Below are positions 45,619 through 55,216 of a stretch of 64,000 nt of DNA, in pieces (position 1 is the stretch's first letter; every line of letters begins with the position of its first letter). The notes under the pieces are model-generated. The model worked only from the letters and a program-made list of their open reading frames with translations. It was not told the origin of the DNA and did not search any database. The stretch is from Stentor coeruleus (Eukaryota > Ciliophora > Heterotrichea > Heterotrichida > Stentoridae): NCBI GenBank assembly GCA_001970955.1, contig MPUH01000031.1, forward strand, positions 89,172-153,171. The letters run 5' to 3'. The translations under genes were made by a program, and so were the position numbers.

Positions 45619-46425
45619 ATGGCTGAAATCCCATCAGAAGATAGTATCAAAGCTTTCTGGAATGCTTATGCTGACGAATACGATCGAACTAGCAGAGATA
45701 GTACTGACCTTCTATACAATTTACTTATCCCATTTCTTAACGCATCTCAAGCTGATTGCATTATCGAAACTGGATGTGGAACAGGATCAGGGCTTGAAAT
45801 CCTTAAAAGATACACCAAAAAAACGTGTACAATATTAGCTAACGACATATCAGAAGTTATGATCGAAAAAACTAATCAAAAATCATTAGAAGGAGTTTCT
45901 GTTGTCTTAGCCAATAATGAAAATCTTCCTTATGCTGATCAAATAGCTGATTCTTATGTTGCTAATTTATCAATTCATATCGTTTCAGATCCTCTTTTAA
46001 TGGCAAAAGAAGCTATAAGAGTATTAAAAAATAATAGTGTTGGAGTTTTTACTGTTTGGGGTAAAGCTGAAGATACAAATATGTTTATGATTGTTGGAAA
46101 AGCTCTTAGAAAAGCTGGAATTATGCCTGGGAATGAAAAGTCTCCGTTTTATTTGAATAAACATGAAAATCTTAATCAGATATTAAAAGATGCGGGGTTT
46201 AATAGGGTTCATAGTTTTTATACAGCAGTTCCAGTGAATGTTTCTAGAAGTGAGGAGTTTGTTAGGATTGCAGCGAATATGCCGAATATTTTGCCGTTTA
46301 AAAACACGGACCCGGAGAAATATCAGGAAATTTTGCGTAATGTTGAAGAATTGACGCAGAGTGTGTTGGAATCAGGGAGGATAGTAACTTTTGATGCTTT
46401 AGTGTCTGTTGGTTATAAAGATTAG
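45619..46425 (+). CDS. Class I SAM-dependent methyltransferase
   Basis: Intact 268 aa from ATG to TAG. The N-terminus (AFWNAYADEYDRTSRDS) is the usual helix before the fold. Motif I is IIETGCGTGSGLEIL (about 48-62), followed by ILANDISEVMIEK, an acidic ENLPYAD loop, SYVANLSIHIV and post-motif EAIRVLKNNSVGVFTVWG. This is the ubiE/Methyltransf_11-like group. The small-molecule substrate is not readable from the sequence. It has no membrane segment, unlike the methyltransferase at 20.7 kb, and the two share only the fold. Convergent with the next gene, with 6 bp between the stop codons. Confidence 0.9.
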   Translation: MAEIPSEDSIKAFWNAYADEYDRTSRDSTDLLYNLLIPFLNASQADCIIETGCGTGSGLEILKRYTKKTCTILANDISEVMIEKTNQKSLEGVSVVLANNENLPYADQIADSYVANLSIHIVSDPLLMAKEAIRVLKNNSVGVFTVWGKAEDTNMFMIVGKALRKAGIMPGNEKSPFYLNKHENLNQILKDAGFNRVHSFYTAVPVNVSRSEEFVRIAANMPNILPFKNTDPEKYQEILRNVEELTQSVLESGRIVTFDALVSVGYKD

Positions 46426-46431
46426 TTTAGA

Positions 46432-47349
46432 TTATAAGTTTAGTTTTAATTTATTAAACGACACGGGTTTTGTTTTTTTAGCTTTTTCTTTCATTAGATC
46501 TAATTCTAATTGTTTCCGTACACTGGTTATAGGTTTGAATGAGCTTTTAACGAGGTCTGAATACATTTTCATCCGTGTACCGACCCAGTTTCTTATAGGG
46601 TTATAATTCAAATCACTTAAAGAGTAATCTCGGTAATTATACCTTTCAACTCTCATTTTTGGTGTCATATGCCCTAAGTTTATTGATTCATATTTAGTCA
46701 AGTCTAAGTCTTCGATATGTTTTTTCCTAGGGGAAATTGACTTCCATTTTCTTTCATCCTCATATTTAATTTCTCCAACAAAGCTCTTTTGGTTTCCAAG
46801 ATCTTTTCGATTAACCGAAATTTCAGCTTTAACTAATGGATTATATGCTGAGTCTGATTCTGAAAGCAAGTAAATTGTCCCAATTTCACCGTTTTTAAGT
46901 TGTTTTTGTATGGAAGGAGGTTGGATTTTTAGAGTCCTTTGGACAATAGAATGAGGAATCAGCACTGGGATTCTAACTGGTGTTTGATTTTGTATGTTTT
47001 GTTCTATAGATTCTTTGTTAAGCGTGTGGTCTAATTTTTGTCTAGGTGTTGCATATGGATCACGTAAAAGTAGCTCTTTAGCTTTTTTTTGTAAGTCTTT
47101 TAAGTGTTTTAAGTATAAATCTCCTGTTTCTGAAGGTGTTGTGAATTTATTTGATCTTGGACTTTGGCTTTTTCTCATCAGTCTGAGCTCTTGTTCCATT
47201 TCTTCAAGACGAGTTACTTTTGCTTTTCTTTCGTCTTCTGCAGCTTTTATTTGTAGTTCAAAATATTGTTTTCTGTTAAGTTTTTCTTGTTTTGTTACAT
47301 TTGCCTGTTGTCTTTTTAGAGCAAGTATTTCTTCTTTTTTAGAAATCAT
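46432..47349 (-). CDS. Basic coiled-coil hypothetical protein
   Basis: Intact 305 aa from ATG to TAA. The first 60 residues form a charged coiled coil (KKEEILALKRQQANVTKQEK, KAAEDERKAKVTRLEEMEQE). The rest is Lys/Arg/Ser/Pro-rich and poorly ordered, with patches such as PVRIPVLIPHSIVQRTLKI and SISPRKKHIEDLDL, and a second short helix near the end (VRKQLELDLMKEKAKK). No known domain. The layout suggests a cytoskeleton-associated protein, which is inference only. Its stop is 6 bp from the stop of the convergent methyltransferase gene. Confidence 0.75.
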   Translation of the reverse strand: MISKKEEILALKRQQANVTKQEKLNRKQYFELQIKAAEDERKAKVTRLEEMEQELRLMRKSQSPRSNKFTTPSETGDLYLKHLKDLQKKAKELLLRDPYATPRQKLDHTLNKESIEQNIQNQTPVRIPVLIPHSIVQRTLKIQPPSIQKQLKNGEIGTIYLLSESDSAYNPLVKAEISVNRKDLGNQKSFVGEIKYEDERKWKSISPRKKHIEDLDLTKYESINLGHMTPKMRVERYNYRDYSLSDLNYNPIRNWVGTRMKMYSDLVKSSFKPITSVRKQLELDLMKEKAKKTKPVSFNKLKLNL

Positions 47350-47745
47350 TATAAATACAAGTTAGTTTGAGATTTAGATTAATATATGTTTATGCTATGA
47401 ATATAATAGATTGTATTGCAGGATTTTTTAAAGTATTTATGAGGAAAGTATTTTGTTTTTCAATTACATTGAAGTTGTTTTTAATGTTCATGGCTAGTCT
47501 ATCACATATTTATTAAAGATATTATGAGTTTATAAGTAAGCATACTATGAAATTGGTGATATGATGTTTTTATTACAGTTTTAAAATAGTGATAAAATCA
47601 TATAAACCAGTTATGCATAATCTATAAAACAAATTTTGTTTTAAGAAATTCCAATTTTAACCTCATCATCTCCATCATATCTTATTCTCGCTATATTTTT
47701 ACAATAAAATTCCATCTTACAAAAGATTATACTTTTTATAAACTA

Positions 47746-47958
47746 ATGGAAGACCCTTTATCGCATCATAAAAATCATAGCGAACAACAAAGTGACTCGC
47801 TCTTAGGTGTAAATATATATAAACCTAAGCGAACGATTTCTTATAAAGATAAAGAAGTAAATGTTTCTATTCACGGACAACCTCCTTCAGAATCGCCTAT
47901 AGTAGTCAAATTAGCAGACGATAGAAGTTCTAGTTGTTTGAAATGCGAGATTCTATAG
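47746..47958 (+). CDS. 70-residue protein with CaaX-like end
   Basis: Intact frame from ATG to TAG, starting MEDPLSHHKNHSEQQSDS. It is hydrophilic, with a basic-aromatic centre (YKPKRTISYKDKEV), a PPSESP motif and a terminus SSSCLKCEIL. The last four residues, CEIL, fit a CaaX prenylation box with Leu last (geranylgeranyl type), and the Cys three residues earlier could be palmitoylated. This would make it a small membrane-attached protein. Residue mix and the surrounding skew (G-poor before, C-poor after) support a real gene. No homologue family is recognised. Confidence 0.6.
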   Translation: MEDPLSHHKNHSEQQSDSLLGVNIYKPKRTISYKDKEVNVSIHGQPPSESPIVVKLADDRSSSCLKCEIL

Positions 47959-48675
47959 TTTATTAGAGGATAATTAACAGTTTATTCATTTAGATCATAA
48001 ACTTATAATCTTTATAGGTTAGAAAATCATAAATTATTATTTTCTTGTTAATATTATCGGCTTGGTATTTGCTTACTTAAGAAAAGATAGATTGTGGATA
48101 ATATGAAAAGTAATTTTGATGTATTTATTAAAAAGCATATCAAATTATATTATTTTTTGATATGTGTAAGGATGAAATGGAAAGGGTTTTGAAAAAGGTA
48201 TATTTAAAAATTGTAATGATAGGTTTAAGTTTAAGCTGATGTGGAAATATAATAAAAACTTATGATTTTGGGTTTGATTTTTTAAAATTATTAGTTTGGA
48301 GGGTTGGAATTTTAGANTTTTTTAAAATTATTAGTTTGGAGGGTTGGAATTTTAGATATTAATGTATGCAATTTAGGTTGTGAATTTTTATTATAAGGGA
48401 TGTGAATTTAGTTTTGTAAGCATAAGGGTTTTATACAAAAAATTAGATGTATCATCAAACTTATTAGAGTAGTTTTAATAATATTCTAATCACAAACACA
48501 GAAACAAATACAAATCCTTTAAATATTTCTTATATAATCACAAAAATTACAACTCTTACCTCAAAAATTCATAAATTTCATCCTAATTATTATCATCCCC
48601 AACCAAATAAAAAATCCTGGCCTAAATATTCACATAATCCATCCTAAAAAATCATAAAATCCAAAACATTATAAA
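47959..48675. other. Intergenic, one N-join
   Basis: C-poor from 47960 to about 48450, then G-poor to the next start; contains the N-joined duplication at 48278-48356. No gene seen. The preceding gap 47350-47745 has the same pattern. Confidence 0.55.
48278..48356. repeat. 39-bp direct duplication around N
   Basis: 48278-48316 and 48318-48356 are identical and flank the N at 48317. Same form as the other five N-joins. Confidence 0.9.
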
Positions 48676-49671
48676 ATGTACAATGTTTACCAATACGATC
48701 GGGACAATCAGGATCAGCAAAACAAGCTAAACCAATCCCATACAGCAGAATTACTATCCAAAACCCGTAAAATCCTAAGTAAAAAATACGCTAAACGATA
48801 CAACGAGCGTGTAACACAATTTATCCATTCTGTAGCAGTAAATCCTGTAATTATTCACGAGCACACTTCCCCTTTACACATAGTCCCCCGTCCTTCAGAT
48901 CCAAAAAAGTTTAAAGGTCCCCATACAATAATTTTAAAAAGTTTCGAGACTGAAAAGCAAAGAATTAACGAGGTTTTAGAATATAACAAAATTTTTGATT
49001 CAAATCCTTTAGAACCACCAACAGAATTAAGACCAAGAGAAAAACATAAAGAACTTAAAAGTAAATCTAAGAAAAAAACAATGATTTCTGGAGATAACAA
49101 CTCAAGTTCATATCAAGTTTTTGCCCCAAAACAAGATAGTAGTGATGATAGTAGTAGAGGATCAAAAGCATCAAGTGATACTTATGTATCAAGACAATCA
49201 GGTATTAATGATTGGGTTGTAGAGAGTATGAAAAAGACACATTTTAAAGCTGTGTCGCAGAAGATGATTGAAGAAATTGGAAAAAATGATGTACCGACTA
49301 ATTTGATTGATATGTCAATGCTCCAGAGACTACCGACTAAAACTTTGCAACCGCTGCTTAGTAAGATGAAGAAAAGCTCAATTTTTATGAGGGCTGAAAA
49401 AAGACCACTTTCGATACAGGTGTTGGAGGAGTGTAAGATTATAAGGCCTAAGATAAGCAATTGCTATTTGAAAAAAGGTCATGGGCATTTGATGATTAAC
49501 CCTGAGAAAACTAATAGTGAAATTGCTGGAAATTTGTCAAAAACATTTTTTAAATGGGAAAAAAAGAAAGTTAAACCTGTGAAACTACCTAAAAAACTTA
49601 CGAGGATACAGACTGTTCCTATACCAAATTATTTGATGCAAAGGCTTGTTAAAGATAAAGTTAGTGTTTAA
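48676..49671 (+). CDS. Basic hypothetical protein, 331 aa
   Basis: Intact frame from ATG (48676) to TAA. Begins MYNVYQYDRDNQDQQNKLNQ. Residues 25-50 (TRKILSKKYAKRYNERVTQF) look helical and basic. The centre (about 135-175) is Ser/Asp/Lys-rich and disordered (SSDDSSRGSKASSDTY). The C-terminal third is again basic with PVKLPKKLTRIQTVPIPNYL near the end. No recognised domain, signal peptide or membrane segment. Composition and flanking skew support a real gene. A structural or nucleic-acid-associated role is possible but not shown. Confidence 0.7.
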   Translation: MYNVYQYDRDNQDQQNKLNQSHTAELLSKTRKILSKKYAKRYNERVTQFIHSVAVNPVIIHEHTSPLHIVPRPSDPKKFKGPHTIILKSFETEKQRINEVLEYNKIFDSNPLEPPTELRPREKHKELKSKSKKKTMISGDNNSSSYQVFAPKQDSSDDSSRGSKASSDTYVSRQSGINDWVVESMKKTHFKAVSQKMIEEIGKNDVPTNLIDMSMLQRLPTKTLQPLLSKMKKSSIFMRAEKRPLSIQVLEECKIIRPKISNCYLKKGHGHLMINPEKTNSEIAGNLSKTFFKWEKKKVKPVKLPKKLTRIQTVPIPNYLMQRLVKDKVSV

Positions 49672-50000
49672 GAAATTTTATAAAAAATTGTATTTTAGAT
49701 AATAGAAATTAAGTAGATGTAAATGAAGGAAGAGTTGTGTAAATCTGATGAAAAAAAATATTATAATCGATTAATCAAGCCTAATCATGATATTTAAATG
49801 AATAAAATGCTTAGAAGCGACAAGAAAATTATAGTCAATTATGAGAAACCTCATAAACAATTAGATTTCGATAATGCTTATGCATATGTTTATAAGCATG
49901 CATATATTATTTTATTATATCAAACTATGAGATTTCACATACTTTTTATCTTTTCTTAAGATTTTCTTTATAAAATGTCTAGATTTTTTATTACCTTATA
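49672..50000. other. Short intergenic region
   Basis: AT-rich, C-poor at its left end; nothing recognisable. Confidence 0.5.
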
Positions 50001-51211
50001 ATGGTTATTTTGCTTTGCTTATTCTTTGTGGCTCAAGGTGATAATGGAATTCCTTTGAAATATAATCACGATCCTCAGTATTGAAAGATATATCCTTAAG
50101 AAAGCTAGAATCAAATTCAGAATTATCATCAGTATCATCTTCTTCACCCATTAAAGCTGACAGTGTTTATAAAAGTAATAACAGGTATTATATATCTGTA
50201 TCTTTGGGTAGTCATAGAGAAAACGTTTATCTTGACTTAGATATGACTACATATATGTCTTGACAACTCCGAATATTACGAGTCTGGAAGTTCTAGCTAC
50301 TCGAAATATTCATATACATCATCGTTTTATAAATATGATGGTGGGTATGTATATGGATATTCATCCAGAGACGAAGTTATAATTAATAATAAAGTTTCAA
50401 AAACTTTTTATTTTTTGCTCACAAATACTGTGTGTAATTGGGCCCATTATGCTGAAGGTTGTTTAGGATTAGGAGTATCATCTACAAGTTATGCAAGTTC
50501 ACTTTATTGTTTATATTATTATAACCTAATTGATAGCCCAAAATTCTCTTTGGCTTTAGGCGACCAATATGGAATGGGACAGTCAGTTCTTTATTTTGGA
50601 AATAACAGTAATGAGTATACTACAAGTGAATCTGTATATTCTACTGTAAACACTATATATGGAGAGTGGAATATTTCAATAAATAACATTTATTGGGAAG
50701 GTGATACTGTAGTTAATAAGGCTTATAGCGGGATTATTGATGTTGGAACTCATAAAATCCTCCTCCCAGCATATCTTCATAAATCTTTTATGGAATATTT
50801 AAAAGAATTATCAATTAAATGCTCATTATAGAGAGGAGAAATAGAATGTGAATGCGATTCGGACTATTCTTCTATATTTCCAAGCATAAGCTTTGAAATA
50901 AGTAATGAAACTTTTATATCAGACCCAATAGTTATATTTATTATTACAAGAATTATTGCTATCTTTTGATTAATTCAACAAATACAAATTATATTGTACT
51001 CGGGCAGCCTTTTTTAAGAGGTTATTATACAACCTTTTACACTAGTTATGAAAGTTATGGTTATATCTATTTCTATAAGTTGCACTCCCAGAATTACTAC
51101 ACTGCTATTGTTTCTTATTTGGGGTCATTTCTTTCAATTGGTATTATTGCTACTGTTGTAATTCAAAAAATAAGAGAAAATCAAGAAGATTATTATCAAA
51201 GAATCATTTAG
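50001..51211 (+). pseudogene. Broken membrane-anchored pepsin-like protease
   Basis: Starts with ATG and a signal peptide (MVILLCLFFVAQG). Pepsin-family landmarks follow but in different frames: RYYISVSLGSHRENVYLDLD, CLDNSEYYESGSSSYSKYSY, AYSGIIDVGTHKILLP, and YIVLGQPFLRGYYTTFY with a C-terminal membrane span. Breaks: frame changes near 50080, 50257 and 50930, and an in-frame TAG at 50829. None is explained by a 15-nt intron. Both catalytic DTG motifs are also altered: the first region reads LDLDMTT, the second DVGT. So it is probably a non-functional copy of a membrane-anchored aspartic protease, not merely a sequencing problem. Confidence 0.75.
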
Positions 51212-51938
51212 TTTCATAGTTTAGTTATTTATTAAGTTTAACTTTTTTAAAATATGCTGAACTGATTACATTTGTATATTTCTCTAGCAAAAAAGGGTCT
51301 GATAAGTCTAGGAAACTAGATGTATAAGGATTTTTTTAAAAGCAAAATATTATTTTATTTAATTAAATCTTTGGTTCTACAGTTTTCTATAATATTTTTG
51401 GTAATTTTAATAAACTTTCTAACTAAGGTGTAGTTATCAATTAAAAGATTTGAAATATATAATCATAATTTTGTTATTTTTTAAGGTGTAGTTATCGATT
51501 AAAAGATTTGAAATATATAATAATAATTTTGTTATTTTTTAAGTATTTGCTTTGTATTCATAATCTTCTTAACATTTTTTTCTATGCTAAGTTCTATTTA
51601 TCAATCTGTTTTTGCTTAAAATTAAATCAATTATCCTAAAAATCTTAAAAAAATATCAATGCTTTAGATAAAAGCATTGCTAAATTTGGTATAATAACTT
51701 CATTTTTATTAACTTAATTATATAATGTGATTCTGCTTTAGTCTGTCCGATTCCTTGCTGATAAAAATCGATCAAACACAAAAACTGAGATAATATTCTA
51801 CCTATCTGTAAGGTCTCCTACAAAATCTAAATTTTCAAATAATTTCCAACCCCATTCCTGCAAAAAAATAACTTAAAATTCTAATCCTAACACTTATAAA
51901 ATCTTATATAAAAAATGCAACAACAAATATATACATAA
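51212..51938. other. Intergenic with tandem repeat
   Basis: No gene. Holds the two-copy repeat at 51424-51539; 51780-51938 is G-poor before the 14-3-3 gene. Confidence 0.55.
51424..51539. repeat. Two-copy 58-bp tandem repeat
   Basis: Copies 51424-51481 and 51482-51539 differ at two bases and have no N between them, so this duplication is probably real. Confidence 0.9.
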
Positions 51939-52685
51939 ATGGAAAACACAGAAAACCTTCAATCTTTAAACAGAGAAGAGCTAGTCTATTTAGCTAAACT
52001 CTCTGAGCAAACCGAAAGATATGATGAAATGATAGACTACATTAAAGCCATTATCTCAAAAACCCCACAAGACTTACCAGCAGAAGAGCGAACAATCCTT
52101 TATATTGCCTACAAAAACCCCGTAAGCGACTTAAGAACATCATGGAGAGTTATAAACTCAATTGAAAACAAAGAAGAAAGACGTAATTATACAGAAAATA
52201 AAGCTACAGCGAATATTTATAAAAAAGAAATCGAACAGGATATTATAAAATATTCAAAAGATATATTAGAAGTTATAGAACATGATCTTATACCTAAAGC
52301 TGCAAGTTCAGAATCAAGAGTTTTTTATTACAAAATGAAAGGGGATTATGGACGTTATATGTCTGAGATAACAACTGGGACTAATAATAAAGAGATTGTT
52401 ACTGCAGCAGAAAATGCTTATACAGCAGCTTATGATTTAGCTAAAAATGACTTACCTTCTACACATCCGACTAGATTAGGTCTTGCATTAAATTTCTCTG
52501 TGTTTTATAATGATATTTTAGAGGAAAAAGAAAGGGCGATTGAGATGGCAAAAGGAGCTTTTGATGAAGCGATATCAGAACTTGAGAATATTAGTGAAGA
52601 AAATAGTAAGGACTCAACGCTTACTTTACATTTGATTAAGGACAATTTGAATTTGTGGAATAATGAACTTAATGAAGAAAGTTAA
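51939..52685 (+). CDS. 14-3-3 protein
   Basis: Intact 248 aa from ATG to TAA, the standard family length. 14-3-3 dimers bind phospho-Ser/Thr peptides. Core landmarks: LVYLAKLSEQTERYDEM, YKNPVSDLRTSWR, RVFYYKMKGDYGRY, RLGLALNFSVFY and DNLNLW. Phosphate-contacting residues are kept: K59, R66, R139, Y140, plus N185 and N236. Departures from the usual sequence include SDL in place of GAR before R66 and Gly instead of Tyr at 138, next to the conserved RY pair. These suggest a divergent paralogue but one that should still bind phosphopeptides. No intron. Confidence 0.96.
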   Translation: MENTENLQSLNREELVYLAKLSEQTERYDEMIDYIKAIISKTPQDLPAEERTILYIAYKNPVSDLRTSWRVINSIENKEERRNYTENKATANIYKKEIEQDIIKYSKDILEVIEHDLIPKAASSESRVFYYKMKGDYGRYMSEITTGTNNKEIVTAAENAYTAAYDLAKNDLPSTHPTRLGLALNFSVFYNDILEEKERAIEMAKGAFDEAISELENISEENSKDSTLTLHLIKDNLNLWNNELNEES

Positions 52686-53299
52686 ATAATTTAGTGCGAC
52701 TTTTAGGATTTTTAAAGTTAAAAGGTAGATGCTTTTGTTAGATTTTTTAGGGTTTGATGGTTGTTGTGCTGTTGCTGGGATGATTTTTTTTTATTTTATG
52801 TTAGATATATGCTGTGTAAAAGAGAAGCTTGGCTATGGTGAGATATTAAGGATTTTTATATAGTGATATACAAAATTATAAAACTTTTCACCACCGCCTT
52901 TTCTAATAGCAAATCAACACCATTATATAATAGCAAATCGACACCATTAATCTCACATTTCTCCTAATCTTATTCTATCTATAAACAATCATAACCCTTA
53001 AAAATATCTCTATCCACATTTTCACTATCAAAATTAATCTTTTCATCCTTTAAACACAAATTATCTAAAATTCCATCTAAACCCTTAAAAAAATTTCCAA
53101 TTTATCCTCAATTCACTAAACCTCACTATTTTTCCCATAACAAATTCTTTTATAATCATCATCACTAAATCTTTTATCTTAAAATCCCATAATCGCATTT
53201 CCAAAAAGCGATTTCCTTTCTAATCCTAGCAAAGGTTTCATACTAAATTTAAAATCTTATGAAAAAAATAACTAATGCCAAAACACCTGTATATAATTC
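52686..53299. other. Intergenic, sharp skew flip near 52880
   Basis: 52690-52870 is C-poor, 52880-53280 strongly G-poor. No gene. A short tandem repeat sits at the flip. Confidence 0.6.
52904..52949. repeat. Short 24-bp tandem repeat
   Basis: Two copies, 52904-52927 and 52928-52949, with one substitution; located at the switch of strand skew. Confidence 0.8.
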
Positions 53300-55216
53300 A
53301 TGGTGAAATCAAGTCTTGATCACAAAGAACGGTCCTCTCCAAGCACAGGGCTCATATCTCAATCTTTGATAATAAAAAAGTCTCTGAATTACTTTGGCGT
53401 TGAGTCTCGTTTTCAAGGCAAAAAATTCGAACAGTTTCCTTTACACCCACTATATAAATTCCCAGTTGTTCATCGAGGTAAATCAGAACTTTCATATTTA
53501 CAAAGAAGTTCTTTTACAATCTCAAATACTATCAATATTAAGCAAAGTTTGGTTATCCTTCATTCACAAAGTCCATTCAGCAACAACAATTCATTAAGAG
53601 AAATCATCCAAGAGTCTAGCTTAGGTTTTATCCCAGAGCCTGCATCTTTAATCTCAAAGCCCCCAATACAATTAAACCCATACCAAAGTTCAATGGAATC
53701 ATTTGACTTTTCTGACTTGTCGTTGTCAGAAAATTTTCCAGTTTCCCGGTCGATACCTAATGGTCGACTCCAAACGCCAATGACATATGCAATAGATGTT
53801 CATAAAGAAGCAACTTTAGATACAGGTTTAAGTTTTTCTTCAATAAAAAGTGATGAAGTCGTATATAACTCAGATACTTTAGAAGTGAGTAATTTTGAAT
53901 GGGATGAGCTTAAAGAACGTAAGTTTTCAGAAAACAAAGAAGATGATGAGTTTATGTCATTAGTCGATGAAGGGCCAAGATACTCCACAACTGACCATAT
54001 GTTTTTAAGTGGTGAAACAGCTTCTAAAGAACGACTTTTAAGGAAAAAATCAGTCCCACTATTCAAAGATAGGAATCTAAACATAACAGCTGATATGAGT
54101 TCACCGATAATAAGGAAATTAGTTATATGTAGAGAGTCTAAAGAGGGAAAAGTAGTTCAATCAAGAGAAAGTTCAGTTGAAGTTAAATCAGCACATATAC
54201 TTAAAGCTATACCGGTATCAGGGTATCTAAGTGTCCCAAGTTTATCATATTCTTATCAAGAAGGTAAAAGTAAGGCATTTATTCAATATTCAGATAATCA
54301 TATGATATCATTACTATTAAGCAAAAATATTTTAAGTACAACTTTAAAAGCATCAGTTGAACTTATATCATGTGGTTCAGAACATATAGCAATGCTCAGT
54401 ACATTTGGTAAAATCTTCACTTTAGGCTATGGAGCTAGTGGAGTTTTAGGCCATGGGGATATATTATCATGTATAATCCCAAGAATGATTGAATCTTTAA
54501 GTGGAATTGTATATGTTGAATGTGGTGCTTATCATACTGCAACTATTGATGAAAATGGTAAAATCTGGGTCTGGGGTCGTGGAGATGTTGGGCAATTAGG
54601 AGTCAGTGTTAATTTACTTACTAAAGATTTTATGGGTGTTTGTGCTTTAAAACCTTTAATTGTGGAAGAATTAGCTTTTATTAGAGTTAAAACTGTTGCG
54701 TGTGGTCAGGCACATACTTTAGCTTTAGATGAAAATGGTGCAGTTTATTCTTTTGGATGGGGAGATGATGGACAATTAGGGCTTATGCCAAGTGAGTTAT
54801 TATCGAATATTATGACACTTAATGTTAAAAAAATCAATTTTTTACATGTGCCTATTATAAAAATATCAGCTGGGGCTTCATTTTCAGCTTGTGTTAGTGA
54901 TACTGGAGAAGTTTTTGTATGGGGTAGTGGGGAAAAAGGTCAACTTGGACTTGGGGATAAAATTAAGTTCTCGTATTTTCCTAATGTTGTTGAATGGCTT
55001 AGGAAAGAAGATGTTATTGATGTTGCTTGTGGGGAACAGAATGTTGTTTGTGTTAGTAGGGCTGGGAAAGGGTTTGGATGGGGATTGGGTGTTGTGGAAA
55101 ATTTAGGAGATAATGAAATGTACCCTAAAGGTTCGGAAGTTGTATGTTTTGTCCCAAGGGTGTTGGAGGAAATTGATATTGCTCATAGGATAATTATCGT
55201 AAAACCTTCTGTATAA
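53300..55216 (+). CDS. RCC1-repeat protein with long N-terminus
   Basis: Intact 638 aa from ATG to TAA. The first 330 residues are Ser/Pro/Glu-rich and largely disordered. From about 345 RCC1 repeats form a propeller: SCGSEHIAMLSTFGKIFTLG, CGAYHTATIDENGKIWVWG, CGQAHTLALDENGAVYSFG, ISAGASFSACVSDTGEVFVW and CGEQNVVCVSRAGKGFGWG, each followed by GxxGxLG-type turns. About five to six repeats are visible, against seven in RCC1 itself. It may act as an exchange factor or scaffold; ciliary GTPase partners are known for some relatives (RPGR), but no specific match is claimed. The start could be later, but this Met follows a G-poor leader. Confidence 0.9.
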   Translation: MVKSSLDHKERSSPSTGLISQSLIIKKSLNYFGVESRFQGKKFEQFPLHPLYKFPVVHRGKSELSYLQRSSFTISNTINIKQSLVILHSQSPFSNNNSLREIIQESSLGFIPEPASLISKPPIQLNPYQSSMESFDFSDLSLSENFPVSRSIPNGRLQTPMTYAIDVHKEATLDTGLSFSSIKSDEVVYNSDTLEVSNFEWDELKERKFSENKEDDEFMSLVDEGPRYSTTDHMFLSGETASKERLLRKKSVPLFKDRNLNITADMSSPIIRKLVICRESKEGKVVQSRESSVEVKSAHILKAIPVSGYLSVPSLSYSYQEGKSKAFIQYSDNHMISLLLSKNILSTTLKASVELISCGSEHIAMLSTFGKIFTLGYGASGVLGHGDILSCIIPRMIESLSGIVYVECGAYHTATIDENGKIWVWGRGDVGQLGVSVNLLTKDFMGVCALKPLIVEELAFIRVKTVACGQAHTLALDENGAVYSFGWGDDGQLGLMPSELLSNIMTLNVKKINFLHVPIIKISAGASFSACVSDTGEVFVWGSGEKGQLGLGDKIKFSYFPNVVEWLRKEDVIDVACGEQNVVCVSRAGKGFGWGLGVVENLGDNEMYPKGSEVVCFVPRVLEEIDIAHRIIIVKPSV

